Below, in pieces: positions 34,340 to 45,990 of a stretch of 64,000 bases of DNA; the first letter of the stretch is position 1, and each line of letters starts with the position of its first letter. Below the pieces are notes generated by a model. The model saw only the letters and a list, made by a program, of their open reading frames with translations, did not search any database and was not told where the DNA came from. The stretch is taken from the NCBI GenBank assembly GCA_002900995.3, contig CM035304.1:5658134-5722133 (forward strand). Reading direction: 5' to 3'. This DNA comes from Ganoderma boninense (Eukaryota > Basidiomycota > Agaricomycetes > Polyporales > Polyporaceae). The translations under genes and the position numbers were made by a program.

Positions 34340-37300
34340 GGTGGGCGGGGCGGGGGGTAGGTTACTTAGTCTGGACGGGGGCGGAGGGAATGATGAAGAA
34401 AAGCAAAGCTGGGAGGGTGCGCAGGGAGCTGATATAGAGGAGCCATTTCTGGAGCGCGTGATCCCATTAGATTGCTTGCAATTTCTTATTCCCTTGCATG
34501 TGCCCCTGAATTCATCCCGCCCGCGTCTGTCCTGCTCCGTCATCGCCAACTCCCTCGCCCGGAATGGCTTAGCCTTCACCCGCCCGCTGTCTCCCATCTC
34601 TCTGCCCACCGTCCCCAATGCTCTCCTCTCTCTTCCTACGCCCACCGCTCGCACACCCAGCCATGCATGTGCCCAACAAGCTCGCTAGACGATAGAAACC
34701 TCGCGTAGACCGCAGACATATGGGCAATTAACTTACATGGGGAATGACGGAGGTGATAGAGCGGTTCCGAGTCCGTTGGACGGACGCAGTCTGCCTCCAA
34801 TCAGCACTGCTCGCACCCATCCCGACTCCTTACCTCAATTGGTATTTCTTCCTACAAATTCTCTGATAACGACGTTGTAACGACGCTGCACGGGTCCGCT
34901 TACCTCGCGCTTGTCCGAGGACACCTGATGATGTCCCCAACTGCACGCCGTTAGCGCCGCCGCCGCGTCCCTCGGCGTTGGTGTTTTCCGTTCCCTCCAA
35001 CTTACCCTGTCCGTCAACGTTCCAGCATCTCACACTGAGGTCCCATTGCTCGACTCCCTTCCAGCTCCCGACGGACGAAGGCTTGGAAGCGTACAACGCC
35101 CACGCCAAAACCCGGAGCCCCTCATTCGCCCACAGAGGGGCGTCGGCGTCCCCGCGCTGTGCACTAGTACCCCGCACTACCCCGCAGCCCCAGGCCCCTC
35201 CACAGCGGTGGCAGCGTCGATCGTCCGCGTCGGTAGTCGCATTCCGCGTCCAGAGAGGACTCTCTGCGTGAACACCCGGCACGGACGTTACGGTATGTCG
35301 CGCTCTCCCCGCCGACTCTGGCCTCAGGCCCCGCACTTCTCCTATGCAGTACTGTACGCATCACGCCGACAACCTTGGCATTCACACTGCGGGTGCGCCC
35401 ACACCGCCCCTCGTCTCGCCCGGTCTCCGTTGCTCACTGGGCCTCCTCCATTGCTCAAATTGCAGGAAGCACCGAGTGAGGATGCAGGAAGCTTGCAGGG
35501 AACGGCCTCGAAAACGACGATTTTCCGCATTTCCGCGGCTCACGACAGACGTCCCGAATGTGTCGCCATTACCGCACGGGAAGCGCCTCCGGCACGGCGA
35601 CCATCGTACGTTTTGTGTTTTGCGGCAATCCAACGCGTCTCCCCGTCTATCTTTTTGCGCCAGGGTTCCGACCGTCCCGCAGCGGCACATGCATATGGGA
35701 GATGCCACTGTGCCAGGCAGCCAGTGGCCACCCGCGCATCCTTCCCAGTGGGCGTCGTCGTTCCGACGCCAGCCCGCCGGCCATGGCACATTTGATTCGC
35801 GCTCCCGGGTTGTGGACCGCGCCACGCCGTCCCTCTCCAATCGCAACACCCGGGGTGTCCACGCCACGCCCGGATACGGTGCACACCGGTCAGATAACGC
35901 TGGCCCGGGATGCTCACGGAACGCCTCTGCTCGTACGTGAACCGTTCGTGAATGATTTGCGGATTTGACTCGTCGGTTGGGAAAATGGGAGTGGGCGCCG
36001 CAAGAGATGTGGTCCCACTCGCAGGCCCATCGTCATCGTCAACGTGCATGGTGCGTGTTCGCTCTCGCTTCGTGCAAGAAACTCGCGTCGGCTAAGTACT
36101 GTACTGCACTGATCGCGGCTCGCCGGCCGTCACGGCGACATCCGGAGACGGATCATGACGTGCGTGGTCCGTGGACGTTCCGTTCTGCTCGCCTCGCTCG
36201 GGAACGCGAAATCCGCCCACGCCTCGAGTGTCGCGGGAGAGCCGCGGACTGTCCCGGAAGGTGTCTGAGACGGCTACGGCTCATGGGGACTCGGAGTTCG
36301 AAGCGTGTGTCAATGCGCTCGCGTGGGGGTGTCGACTTCGGAGTCGAAACGGGACAGAGGACGGCGCACGGGACTGCCCGAAGTTGTATTTTGTATGTAT
36401 TCTGCGGACTCGGACGGCGTTGGGTCTCGGGTTCGGAAGCTTCTGCGGGTCCGCCGCCGCGATCGTTCCGGTGTGCTTCTAAACATACATTCCTAAGTAA
36501 GTATGGTTGTTTGGTTCTGCCTTCTTCCCTCGAGATCTCGGAGTCGGAGCTCCAGTGTCTATTACTTTATCTATTGACTTATCTGTAATCCGTGCGATGC
36601 GCGATATGATGCGAGATGCACGATGGAGGCATCGTGCACGTTGCGGTCCCGAGGGTGTTCCATGGTGGGTTTCCCCGGCGTCGAATGCAACGGTTCCGAA
36701 TGGACGACGGGGCGGTCTAACCGTTCTCAGGACGTTCGCGATCAGTTGGAACGATCCTAGGGCAGCGGCTGGCAGCGGATGCGTCGTCAAATGCCAGCAC
36801 TCGTGGCCGTGGCGGTGAAGATCGACAAGTGAGAAACCACGGTGCATCTTCGGGCCGCCTGCGCAAGTATGCCTCAGCCTCTTCACGTACTTGTACTGGC
36901 AGTACGTTCAACACCATCTACTTCGCACCATCGACTACAGCATATGGAACTGCAAGACGTCTGTGTCGGGGGCTCGCCAAGATGAGGACATTCCGAGATT
37001 GTGTATCATCTCTTGGCGACACATCCCAGAGGCTCCGAAACGCCATCTCGAGATGGCTCCTCCCGTTTTCGTGGATTATCTCGAGGCGTATTGCGTGGAA
37101 GTCTGGCGTCTCGCTGCGGGTATCGAAACATGTGGACGATACTCACGAGGAATGTGGCACTGGGAGCGACCTACCAAGTGACCGCAGTCCATGATCACGT
37201 AGCTCTCATCGCTGTTGCGGGCCAGATATCGAGTTCCGCTGTTTCAGTGTTCAGTCCACGCGCTTCACGCTAAGCACAGTTCGAGGTTTCTGTACGACAA

Positions 37301-37497
37301 CAAGCAGCAGAAAGACGAACGTCAGATTCGGGCTTGACTGGGAGGGCCCTGATGTTTCCTCGCCATTACGCTGAGACTCAAAGAAAGAAAAAAAGAAAAG
37401 AAAGTGATCCAAGCGCGGGTTCGAACCCCGCGCGGCTGAGGGTGGGTCACGGGGCCTGGGGCACGCGGCAAGTTGGTCATGCCAAGGGTGGGCTCGG

Positions 37498-37562
37498 GCC
37501 GCGCAGCGGCCCAAAAGCGCCCAAAAGATGCCCAGGGTGCTTGCGCGCCGAAGGCGCGCTTC
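37498..37562. repeat. Paired 7-bp hairpins in GC-rich spacer
   Basis: GGGCCGC-GCA-GCGGCCC and GCGCGCC-GAA-GGCGCGC lie about 35 bases apart, each a perfect 7-bp stem with a 3-base loop. No open frame or known RNA matches them. Confidence 0.45.
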
Positions 37563-37668
37563 TCCTCCCACCCGGGACCAACACCTCCCCCTCCTTCCGG
37601 CTCCCCCGTTTTGAACTCACTTTTAGTGCATTAAATTGAGTATATTTGATTGAATATTTTCGAACTTT

Positions 37669-37692
37669 CGCGGCGGCGCGCGCGCCGCCGCG
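37669..37692. repeat. 24-bp perfect GC-only palindrome
   Basis: A perfect palindrome made only of G and C (half-site CGCGGCGGCGCG) set in AT-rich sequence just upstream (GTATATTTGATTGAATATTT). Its role is unknown; it could be a cruciform or a regulatory dyad. Confidence 0.7.
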
Positions 37693-38327
37693 TCATTGTC
37701 CGTCAGTCCGACCATGATGAGCACCTAAGCGGGCGCTAAACGGTGCTTTACGACGATGTTCTCCTCGCCAATTTTCCTCCGCTCACATTGTGTTTTGGCA
37801 CGGGTTAATGGGATAGAAAGGCGCGTTATTATGAGCCATTTTTTCCAAGTTTGCGCGGAATTTCTGAGTTACAATCTGGCCTATGTTTTCTAGCTCTTGG
37901 GCTGCTCTTGTGGATCTTTTCTAGCACTCTTCCCCCCTGAATTTTAGAGTCGATGTATAGGGAAAGTGTTGGATATGTTTTTAGCCACTATTGAAGGCCT
38001 CACGAAGCCACAAGCTGGATTTATGGAGTCTCAAGCCCCCGCGCAAGGAGTCTCGGGGTTCACGTGCCGCGAGATTGGTCGACCAAGGTGGGCGTCTAAA
38101 CACCTCGCGCGCTCCAATCAGGACCAATCCTAGGGCGCCTAGGACCAATGTTGGTCCCACCCTTGGCTCCCCGGCCTACCCGGGCACGCATCGGTCACGT
38201 ATCACGTGCCTGGGGTCCACAGCGGCGAACGCGTCAGATTCGCGCATACATCCACCCCACGACCTGCTGGGACTCGGAGCACCTCTGCCTCATCAGCCTT
38301 GCTTATCTCGCCGCCAGTTTCCCGAGA

Positions 38328-40454
38328 ATGGGTGTGAGGACGCCACGGGCTGCGCGCGTTGCGAGGGGAAAGAAGACCGAGGCAAGTGCCAGCGCCACCT
38401 CTGAGAACTTGAACACCACTGCCAGATCAAGGAGGACCGGGGCGAAGACGGAGGAGCGCGAGGCCGACGCCGATGGCGATGACGAGCAGTCTGGACTTCG
38501 CGGGCTGTCCGACGGGGAGAGCGGGGGGCAGGACGACGCGTCGGACGCGGAAGTGGAGGTCGAGTCGCTGGACAGCGACGCGCTGGATGACGAAGATGAC
38601 CAGGAGACTGGGCTGGCGGGGAGGAAGCGGAAACGCCGCGCCGCGCCAACCCCGAAGAAGACGATCGGCGGGCCGAAGGCTGGTTCGGCAGGTCGGACGG
38701 ACACGGACACGGCGGCGGCGGCGGCGAAAGGGAGGGCAGCGGCGGCGGCGAAGGCGAAGACGCGGGGTAAAGGCTCTCCGAAGAAGGGCAGAGACGGGCC
38801 GGGGCGGAAGAAGCGGAAGACAGCGGAAGACAGCGAGGACGAGGGCGAGGAAAGCGAGCTGGAGCTGGAGGAGGGGCAGGAGATTGTCGGCGTCGTCGTT
38901 CAGGCCCCGAAAACGGGACGAGGTGCGCAATATTGTTCGCCATCGGCTCCCGCAGCTGCCCCTCGAGTGTTAGCTCGAAGTGTGAACGTATGAACGTTTG
39001 AACCCATGCTCACGCCGGGCGTGTGTTGGCACTGGCAGTTCCGCCCGGACAGATCTCGAAAAACACGCTCGACTTCCTATCGGAGCTCAAGAAACCGGAA
39101 TGCAATGACCGAGAATGGTGCGTCCGTGTTCGTCCGTCCTGAGTTTGAACATGGCTGACTTCCTGCCCGGTTGGATGGTGTCTAGGTTCAAGCTCCACGG
39201 TATGTGGTTTCCGAGCGTTGATGCATACCACGCTCCTCACCAGTTCGCTACGACAGAACCCGTGTACCGGCTCGCAGAGACGGAGTGGAAGGCGTTTGTG
39301 GAGCACTTCACGGACGTGCTTGTCGAGAATGATCCGCAGATCCCACATCTTCCACCCAAGGACGTTATTCACAGGATATATCGCGATGTAAGTTGCGGCA
39401 TGGTGTTTCTCCCCTCATCGTCTTCTAGCCGTATGCACTAACGATACCACAGATACGGTTTAGTAATGACAAAACCCCATACAAGGCTGGGTTTTCTGCA
39501 AGTTTCTCTCGCAGTGGACGCAAAGGTATATTCGCCGGATGTGAGTGTCTGATAACTGCTTACGCTGAGACGTTATGAGCTCATCGACTCGGGTGGCAAG
39601 ATCACATGTAGGACCTTCGTCGAGTGCCATTCAACGACTTGCTAATTGTCGCGTGATGTTGGACGTTTGGTCAATCACAGAGCAGGTGAGCTACCGTCTG
39701 TCATAGCCCCCCTCCCCTTCTGAGACCGTCTGCAGTGAAGCCTAACGGAGAGAGCCTGATCGCCGCGGGGACCTGGTGCCCCGGCCGGAATGAGCTTGCG
39801 ACAATGCGGTTGGTGCCAGAGACATGCCTCCATGCGCGCACATTTCTGACACTTTTGTCGTGCGGAAACGACGTACAGAAGCAACCTGCAACGCTCGTCG
39901 CGACGGTTCCGGCAGGTCATCTCCCACCCCGACTTCGAGGCGCTCTTTGGGCCGGCCGAGCCGCGTCCGAACGGCGGAAGGCAGAACATCTTCGGTGCGG
40001 AGGACGAGCTGAAGGTCGCCCCGAAGGGCGTTGACAAGACACACAAGTGCGTTTCAATCGTAATCAGCGTCCTCCCGTGGAGAGAACGCGCTTGCTGATG
40101 CACAATGAAGGGATATTGACCTTCTCAAGTGTCGCTCGTTCGCCGTCGTCCACAGGTATGTTGCCGGCCTCTTCCAGAACGGAGGAGAGAACGCTGATAC
40201 GTGATGGATGGCGCTGCGAAGGTTCACGGACAAGCAGGTGCTCTCGCCAGATTTCAAGGAGGAGCTCGCGGGCGTTGTGAAGATCATGCGGCCGTTCGTG
40301 CACTGGTATGTGCACCAACGCCGGTCGCGCGTGGTGGACCGGAGACTGACGTTTGCGGCGTGGGATATGGGATTACAGCTTGAACGACCTCATGACGCTT
40401 CAAGACGAGGAGAGCGGCAGTTCGGATAGCGAACGAGACGCGGGGGATGATTGA
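38328..40454 (+). CDS. DUF2461 (TIGR02453) family protein with acidic/basic N-terminal region
   Basis: Exons 38328-38922, 39039-39117, 39186-39199, 39257-39387, 39453-39540, 39736-39808, 39879-40046, 40111-40155, 40222-40305 and 40379-40454 total 1353 nt (450 residues). Residues 1-198 are low complexity with acidic runs and basic clusters (RKRKRR, RKKRK) that could direct nuclear import. From about 199 the DUF2461 domain reads ISKNTLDFLSELKKPECNDR, then RIYRD/IRFSNDKTPYK (270-284), SLIAAGTWCPGRNELATM, GRQNIFGAEDELKVAPKG and DKQVLSPDFKEEL, in the family's order. The family is widespread in bacteria and fungi and its activity is unknown. Intron 5 (39541-39735) is unusually long; the family's Tyr-rich strand is expected there and is missing, so a lost or cryptic micro-exon is possible. 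The gene stands 349 bases ahead of a HET gene. Confidence 0.86.
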
Positions 40455-40721
40455 GAGGCGGTAGGACACTGCCTTGTTACTGCAGAGTGTGTCACTCTAT
40501 CATCATGGTTTTTGTCACATCGCGAACGATATTTTGCGAAGCGCTCGAGAAACGCAATCAGTGGCTGTTGCTGACGCCCAACGTGGCCACACTCCGTGAG
40601 AATGGTCATGATCTCTTCATGAGCCTGCTGCGCGGGCGGGATAGACCTCGCCTCCCACCGCCATCAGCCTCGTGGAACTGCTAGCTATCCGATCTCCCTC
40701 GGGACCCACCATTCGCACGAC

Positions 40722-40746
40722 GGTATGTACTGCAGTGGAATACATG
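40722..40746 (+). promoter_or_regulatory. Conserved 5' flank block of HET gene
   Basis: GGTATGTACT, then a spacer, then ATACATG, 58-82 bases before the HET start. The surrounding 60 bases (GTTGATGGTGGATTG) also resemble the minus-strand flank of the HET gene at 2077-4230 (ATTGATGGTAGATTG). Confidence 0.45.
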
Positions 40747-40803
40747 TCACTGGTCTGGCGTTGATGGTGGATTGTCAGCGACTCGAGGTTATTCACCAGT
40801 CCG

Positions 40804-43731
40804 ATGCGTGCTCTTGACACCGAAACTGGTCAGTTTGTCGAGATAGACTTGGAGGCTATCGATAAGGGCGAAAATCCAAATACGGTGTATGCCATCCTCT
40901 CGCACACTTGGGACGCAGATGGCGAACAAACATACGAGCAGCTGAAAAACATCCAGCGTCGCTACGATCCTCAGTTCCAGAAACCTCGGAGTCACCCTGC
41001 CGTCGCCGAGGTCCAGTTGCACATCACACAAGCAGAGCTGAGGGAGGATAACCATATCTGTCCGCCTCACAGACCCCAGGGGACAGCCTCGCTTTGGCGA
41101 CGAAACCTCTGAAAGCTCTAGGTCGTCTTCCTAGATCTGAGGTAGAAACATTATTTCGCGCATTTGTCGACAAATACGACTTCCCAGGCCCTGAGCAGAG
41201 TCGCTCTGGCGTGAGCGAGGGTGGTGCTTCCCCCATATCGCCCCTTCAAGTGTCCCAACAGCTCCCCTCCGACTCTCCATCGGGGACTACGCTGCTTCTT
41301 CCACGATCTACGCGTTCGAAATCATGTTTTATTCGCGGAATGGCTAGTTTGAAGAGTTGGTTTCGATCTCATTTAGCCCGCGACGCCTCCCATTCCCCGA
41401 ACAGCTCTGGACCAGCGACTACACCCCGTCTCACAGGTCATGGGCATCATATTTGTTTGGAAGATAATCGAGATGGAACATCCCCCCCATTGTCTTCCCC
41501 TTCGCGTCGCCTGAACAACTACGAGCCTCCTTCGGCGACACCATGTCCTTCGACGGCTGTGGGGCGTCTCACGCCATGCGAGGTGGAGGCCTTATTCGGC
41601 GAGTTTCTGAAGACGTACGACCTCGCAAGCTCTACCCCTCCTCTCGTTGAAAGTCCTACGACACCACATGAATGTCGTACTTTGTATCCTGGCCCTCCAT
41701 TGGCGACTGCAAACCCTCCCGCAACTATCGGCCGTCTCACCCAGTCTGGAGTGGATGCCCTGTTGCGTGCGGTTGCAGCGACGTATGGCCTCCCCAGTCC
41801 TCCGCCTGATTCTGCCGTGAGTGGTCCTTCTGTATCATCCCACAAGTATCAAATCTAACCCGCCATCTCGGTCCATCTGGGAGGATCCCGAGCTGTCTCC
41901 CAAGATCCGGGCCGCATGTCGCGTCGCGCGAGAGAACGGCTATCGCTATATCTGGATCGACTCGTGCTGCATCGATAAATCGAGCAGTTCCGAGCTGTCC
42001 GAAGCCATCAACTCCATGTACAAGTGGTACGGCAGAGCGGCGGTGTGCTATGCTTACCTCGCCGACGTCCCTCCCGGCGAGGACCACCAAGCCAAGCAGT
42101 CTCGCTTCCACAGGAGCCGGTGGTTCAAGCGTGGATGGACCCTCCAAGAGCTCATCGCGCCGGTCAGCGTGGAGTTTCTCTCCCAGGACTGGGCTCCCAT
42201 CGGCTCGAAACACACTCTCGCGGACCTTGTTGAGAACATAACTAAGATCCATCACAAAGCCCTATTGCATGCGGAACCACTGCATGTGTTCAGTATTGCC
42301 CAACGGCTCTCGTGGGCCGCGGAACGCCGAACGACCAGGGTAGAAGATCAGTCGTACTCGCTGCTAGGTCTCTTTGACATCAACATGCCGACCATTTACG
42401 GCGAGGGCGACCGCGCGTTCAGACGGCTGCAGGAGCAGATCATGCAGCGCATCCCGGACCACAGCCTCTTCGCGTGGGGAGACGTTTACCTGCGAAGGTA
42501 CCAGTTCCCCTCAAACCATAGGCCTGCGGACAAGTCGATCACTCTTATGGCCAAGAGATGGCGCGGAACTCCTTCTGCTGAGTCTCCTGCCCATTTCACG
42601 GATGGCGCGAATGTTCGCCGAGTCAAGATGCCAGGCTCTCATCACCACGAGATAGTATACACGTTGACTTCTTACGGCATTCGCACGCAGTTCCAGATGA
42701 TACCTCTCACTGGCGACTTGCTTTCCGCGATGCTGCCACATCCGAAGGTTGTGCTCGATATGCCAGAGATCTTGCCTGATGGCGCCCAGTGGTACCTAGC
42801 CGTCCTCGGATGTGAACACGTGGAACAACCAAGACACCTACTAGGGCGGGTTTGCTACACAACGACTGCTGAGCCCGGAGTCGACTTCGTGTATGCTGGG
42901 TTTCTTCAGTGGCTCGGTCTCCCTCCAATTCAACCCCAAATCATCGAGGACTATCGCCTGCTTACCGAACTCAAGACCGTCTACATCTCCCATCCAACCC
43001 GCGCCAATGTCTTCTCGAGCAACCTGCGTCAGCCGTACACCACGATCACGCTGGTCCTCCTGAGGGATACCCGCGACGCCCTGCGCTGCCGAGGATACTC
43101 GGCTGACCTGCGCGATCCAGATCCGGGCCACCCGACGGGCACGCATTGGCTCACGCTTTCCAACGACGAGCACACCATCACCATCGCATTCCAGCACGCG
43201 CTCAAGTTTGGCGGCAGGTGGTTGACCATCACCGCCGAGGCCAAGATCTCAGGATCCCGCCGCACCAGTACTGGCATTCAACTCGACTCCACCTCGGACT
43301 CCGAGTCCGCTAACCAGGCGGACCGTCACACTGTGTCCTGGTCGGACGGCTGTTCGTGGGCATCTGGACTTCCCCATGGAAGAGTCGAGTTGAGTGCGAC
43401 AGGGCACGGGACGCTTAGTGCCAGTGTGGACCTCGGGCTATACTTCGCGGGCGGCGGGCGCTATTTCCTCCATGTCGATGTTGTCAGCGCCGAGCTGTTG
43501 CCTGCATCTTCACTGACAGATGTCGAGCTTGAACTGCCTGGTAACCCGGGAGAGGATAATGATTTTAGCGACGAGGATTCACTTTCCCGTGCTAGCGGCA
43601 TAGAAAAGAGTAGTCAGGAGGAGGCAGGGGGAGGTGAGACGGCGAGTGTGGATGTCCGAGATGCAACGAATGCCAGCGAGGATACAGAAGACAGGCCTTG
43701 GGACCATGGCGAGAGTGTATTCTGGGCTTGA
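40804..43731 (+). CDS. HET-domain protein with three helix-like modules, 3 exons
   Basis: Exons 40804-41010, 41073-41816 and 41884-43731 join in frame to 2799 nt (932 residues). Exon 1 gives MRALDTETGQFVE and YAILSHTW (29-36). Exon 2 (phase 0 at both ends) is an insert with three copies of a module: RLPRSEVETLFRAFVDKYDF (87-106), RLTPCEVEALFGEFLKTYDL (234-253) and RLTQSGVDALLRAVAATYGL (290-309). Exon 3 resumes the HET domain: DPELSPKIRAACRVA, YIWIDSCCIDK (339-349), RGWTLQELIAP and FDINMPTIYGEG, then the DUF8212-like part and a C-terminal GLYFAGGGRYFLHVDVVS block. Intron 2 (67 nt) has donor GTGAGT, a CTAAC branch site and acceptor GGGAG; using it drops the SIWE residues that paralogues keep. 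The alternative reading is a frameshift there. Probably a non-self recognition protein. Confidence 0.88.
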
Positions 43732-44279
43732 TGGACTACTTTGGATCCGTCTCGCCAAATTCTGAATATCAGACTGGACAGATCTTTAATATTAGTTCTC
43801 GGTTTGTAACAATCACGTTCGCATACGTTTACCCGCACATATCGAATGACTGTGCAAGAACCTGGACTGTTATTATCTCCGCCCTCGAAAAGGTCGCGAC
43901 AGCGATATAGTGTGGTGTTGTCCTTCATGGGTGTCCACGCATTGTTTTGTTTCCGATCTATGCAACAGTCTCTGGTGGCGCAAAGTCTGGAACGGCGTGC
44001 CGGCTGAGTCCTGCTGGCACGCCAGGAGTCGTATGCTCGTGTTTAGGACATACATATTGCGCGTGTCGACGTCGGATGGCGTACCAGGCAGTCCGTTTGG
44101 GAGAAAAGGGAGAAAGCTAGATTGAGTCGATGGCAGGGCAGAATACTCGGGCAAAGTCACTGGCAAGCCACGGCAGGTCCTGAGCGAGACAGCGAGAGAC
44201 CCCAGATACCGCGGCGGTCACCGCTCTCCCGCGCACACTCGCGCACCCTCCCACCTCGACCTAACCTCGACTCAGCTTG
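43732..44279. other. 3' flank of HET gene, no gene recognised
   Basis: No supported frame. It borders the duplicated block that starts at about 44280. Confidence 0.45.
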
Positions 44280-45640
44280 CCCTTTCATTTAACCTCAGCT
44301 GTACTACTCTTCTCGCTATGTTCCTATGGCTGTCTGGTTAACCGAAGCAAGCTCCCACTCCTTCAACGGGCTCTCCTGGGGCGCGTCTTTTCCTACGGCA
44401 AGGTGAATAACTCGCCAACGGCTCACTCCCTCATTCGTCCAAATCTGGCGATAGTGAATGGGATACAACAAGGCGGAGTCGCAGGAGACTGTACGAAAAA
44501 TCTTATGTCTAGATGCCCACGGTGGCAGGAGAAGCTACGGCGCGTGGACACGGGTGTGACACGCTGGGAGGGGCAAATTCGTAGGCGTGGCCAAGCAGCT
44601 TGCGGACGCCAAAGATGCATATAGGGTGCCCGTTCTTGGCTTTGGAACCGTGATACTCATGTGCGTAGCTTTTCTAAATTCTGGTATCCTATCCCTCGCG
44701 CACACGACCCGAGCGAGTCCTCTCCCCACATGCGCCTTGCAAGACTCATGTATACCCCCCCTCCAATGCGGCCAGCCATGGGACACCGTAGATTCTCCCA
44801 CTCCATGCCTCATCCATGCCCATCCTGTCTCGCTGGTGTCTCGTTCGCGAAATGGCGAGTCTCCCAATCCCGGCATACCTTTATCAACATATCTTTTTCA
44901 TAACCTCATGTCTGAACGAGTACGATCTGCCCCGACATGCAAGTACGTCCAGCTAACGAGATGTATGCTGCAGCTCCACCGGTCGATCATAAGTCAATCA
45001 ACTCGCACCTGTGCGAGAGCACCAAGAGCATATCGAGAACATCGCAGCGGGACCCCGGGAGGCTACGGTCGACCGGGGTTGGTGGTGGATGGTTCCGGTG
45101 AGAGCTTCGACACAGTGCAACTATCGGCATTGATGAGTGTTTTCCCAGAACCGAACCTTGGAGACATTGGTGTCTGACTCTTATAAAGTCTATTTCCGTT
45201 GTTTGGACCTTCCACGCTTTCATTGAAGCCCATATCTCAGCCCGTGGAAGCAGACTGAAATGAAAAAGGTCCAATGCAAGACCCGGCATGAGGGAGGATC
45301 TGCGTTCGACTGACGTGGTCAAGACCTGGACTGCCGCCCTCGCGTGTGGGCTCGTTCTTCTCGACAAAACGGGGCCTGACCGCCGCACTGAGTCAGTGTC
45401 CCGGGCGCGAAAAGCTCGCACTCATTGGTGCGTCTCTCGACGTGATCCGTTCCTGTCCACGCACATCTCTAATGCTCGCTGGAACGCAGCGACAGTGTAC
45501 AGAAGCTTCCTGCAACATTCCTCGCAACTGTTCCGGCAGGTCCTCACTAGCTCACCGATCGAGATGCTCATCGGACTCAAATAGTCATGCCCACAGGGCG
45601 GACGACACAACATCTTTGGGCAGAGGATGAGCTGACACAT
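44280..45640 (+). repeat. Segmental duplication, copy A
   Basis: The block is alignable by eye with 61870-63060 on the same strand. Shared strings include GGTTAACCGAAGCAAGCT, CTTGGCTTTGGAA versus CCTGGCTTTGGAA, GAACATCGCAGCGGGACCCC versus the same string, and the ACGCACATCTCT-type segment further on. The two copies are diverged and carry no intact coding frame in common. Confidence 0.75.
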
Positions 45641-45990
45641 TACTATCTCTGTGCAGATGGACTATGATCTCTGAACGGACGCGCACTCCGCCTTCCCATA
45701 CATACACGGTTCTTGCGAGTGCTCTCGTCTCTGGCCTCGAACGATGCTCATTTTTCGAGACGGCTCGTCCGGCGCCATGATATTCCAGGTGAGGTACGAA
45801 GCAAAAGCACAACTTAACGGCCGTCGCGGATGTTCAGCGAAATAGTGGCAGTCACTCATCTGACCTGATCGTAGATGGGCGAGTCACCCTGGCGGCCGTG
45901 GGATCAAGCGGGGTCTGTGATTCCGAGGGTTGTAGTTGTAGGGCTGACTGGCACCCGAGCTGAACGACCTGACAACGCTTCAATGTGCCC
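45440..45990 (+). pseudogene. DUF2461 gene remnant
   Basis: The stretch AACTGTTCCGGCAGGTCCTC, followed by GACACAACATCTTTGGGCAG and AGGATGAGCTGA, matches exon 7 of the DUF2461 gene (CGACGGTTCCGGCAGGTCAT, GGCAGAACATCTTCGGTGCG, AGGACGAGCTGA). GAACGACCTGACAACGCTTC near 45960 matches exon 10 (GAACGACCTCATGACGCTTC). Stops and gaps interrupt every frame. It stands ahead of the HET pseudogene at 46875, like the intact pair at 38-44 kb. Confidence 0.75.

Larger units (their letters stand above)
34340..38327. other. 4-kb gene-poor stretch
   Basis: I could not support any gene here. Long frames such as 35046-35795 and 35344-35940 overlap each other in GC-rich sequence, lack domains and have no matching exon structure. 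A frame at 36891-37181 (MYWQYVQHHLLRTIDYSIWN) has a plausible composition but no recognised family. From about 37410 to 38200 the DNA is very GC-rich with several short hairpins. Confidence 0.45.

Noticed and set aside
35046..35795. 249-residue plus-strand open frame
   Set aside because: Overlaps other frames of similar length in GC-rich DNA, has no domain, and has no exon-like borders.
37412..37430. GCGGGTTCGAACCCCGC, a perfect tRNA T-arm with B box, near an A-rich/T-rich run
   Set aside because: No matching acceptor stem, D-arm or A box can be placed at the right distance on either strand. The string is itself palindromic, so the match can be chance or a SINE scrap.
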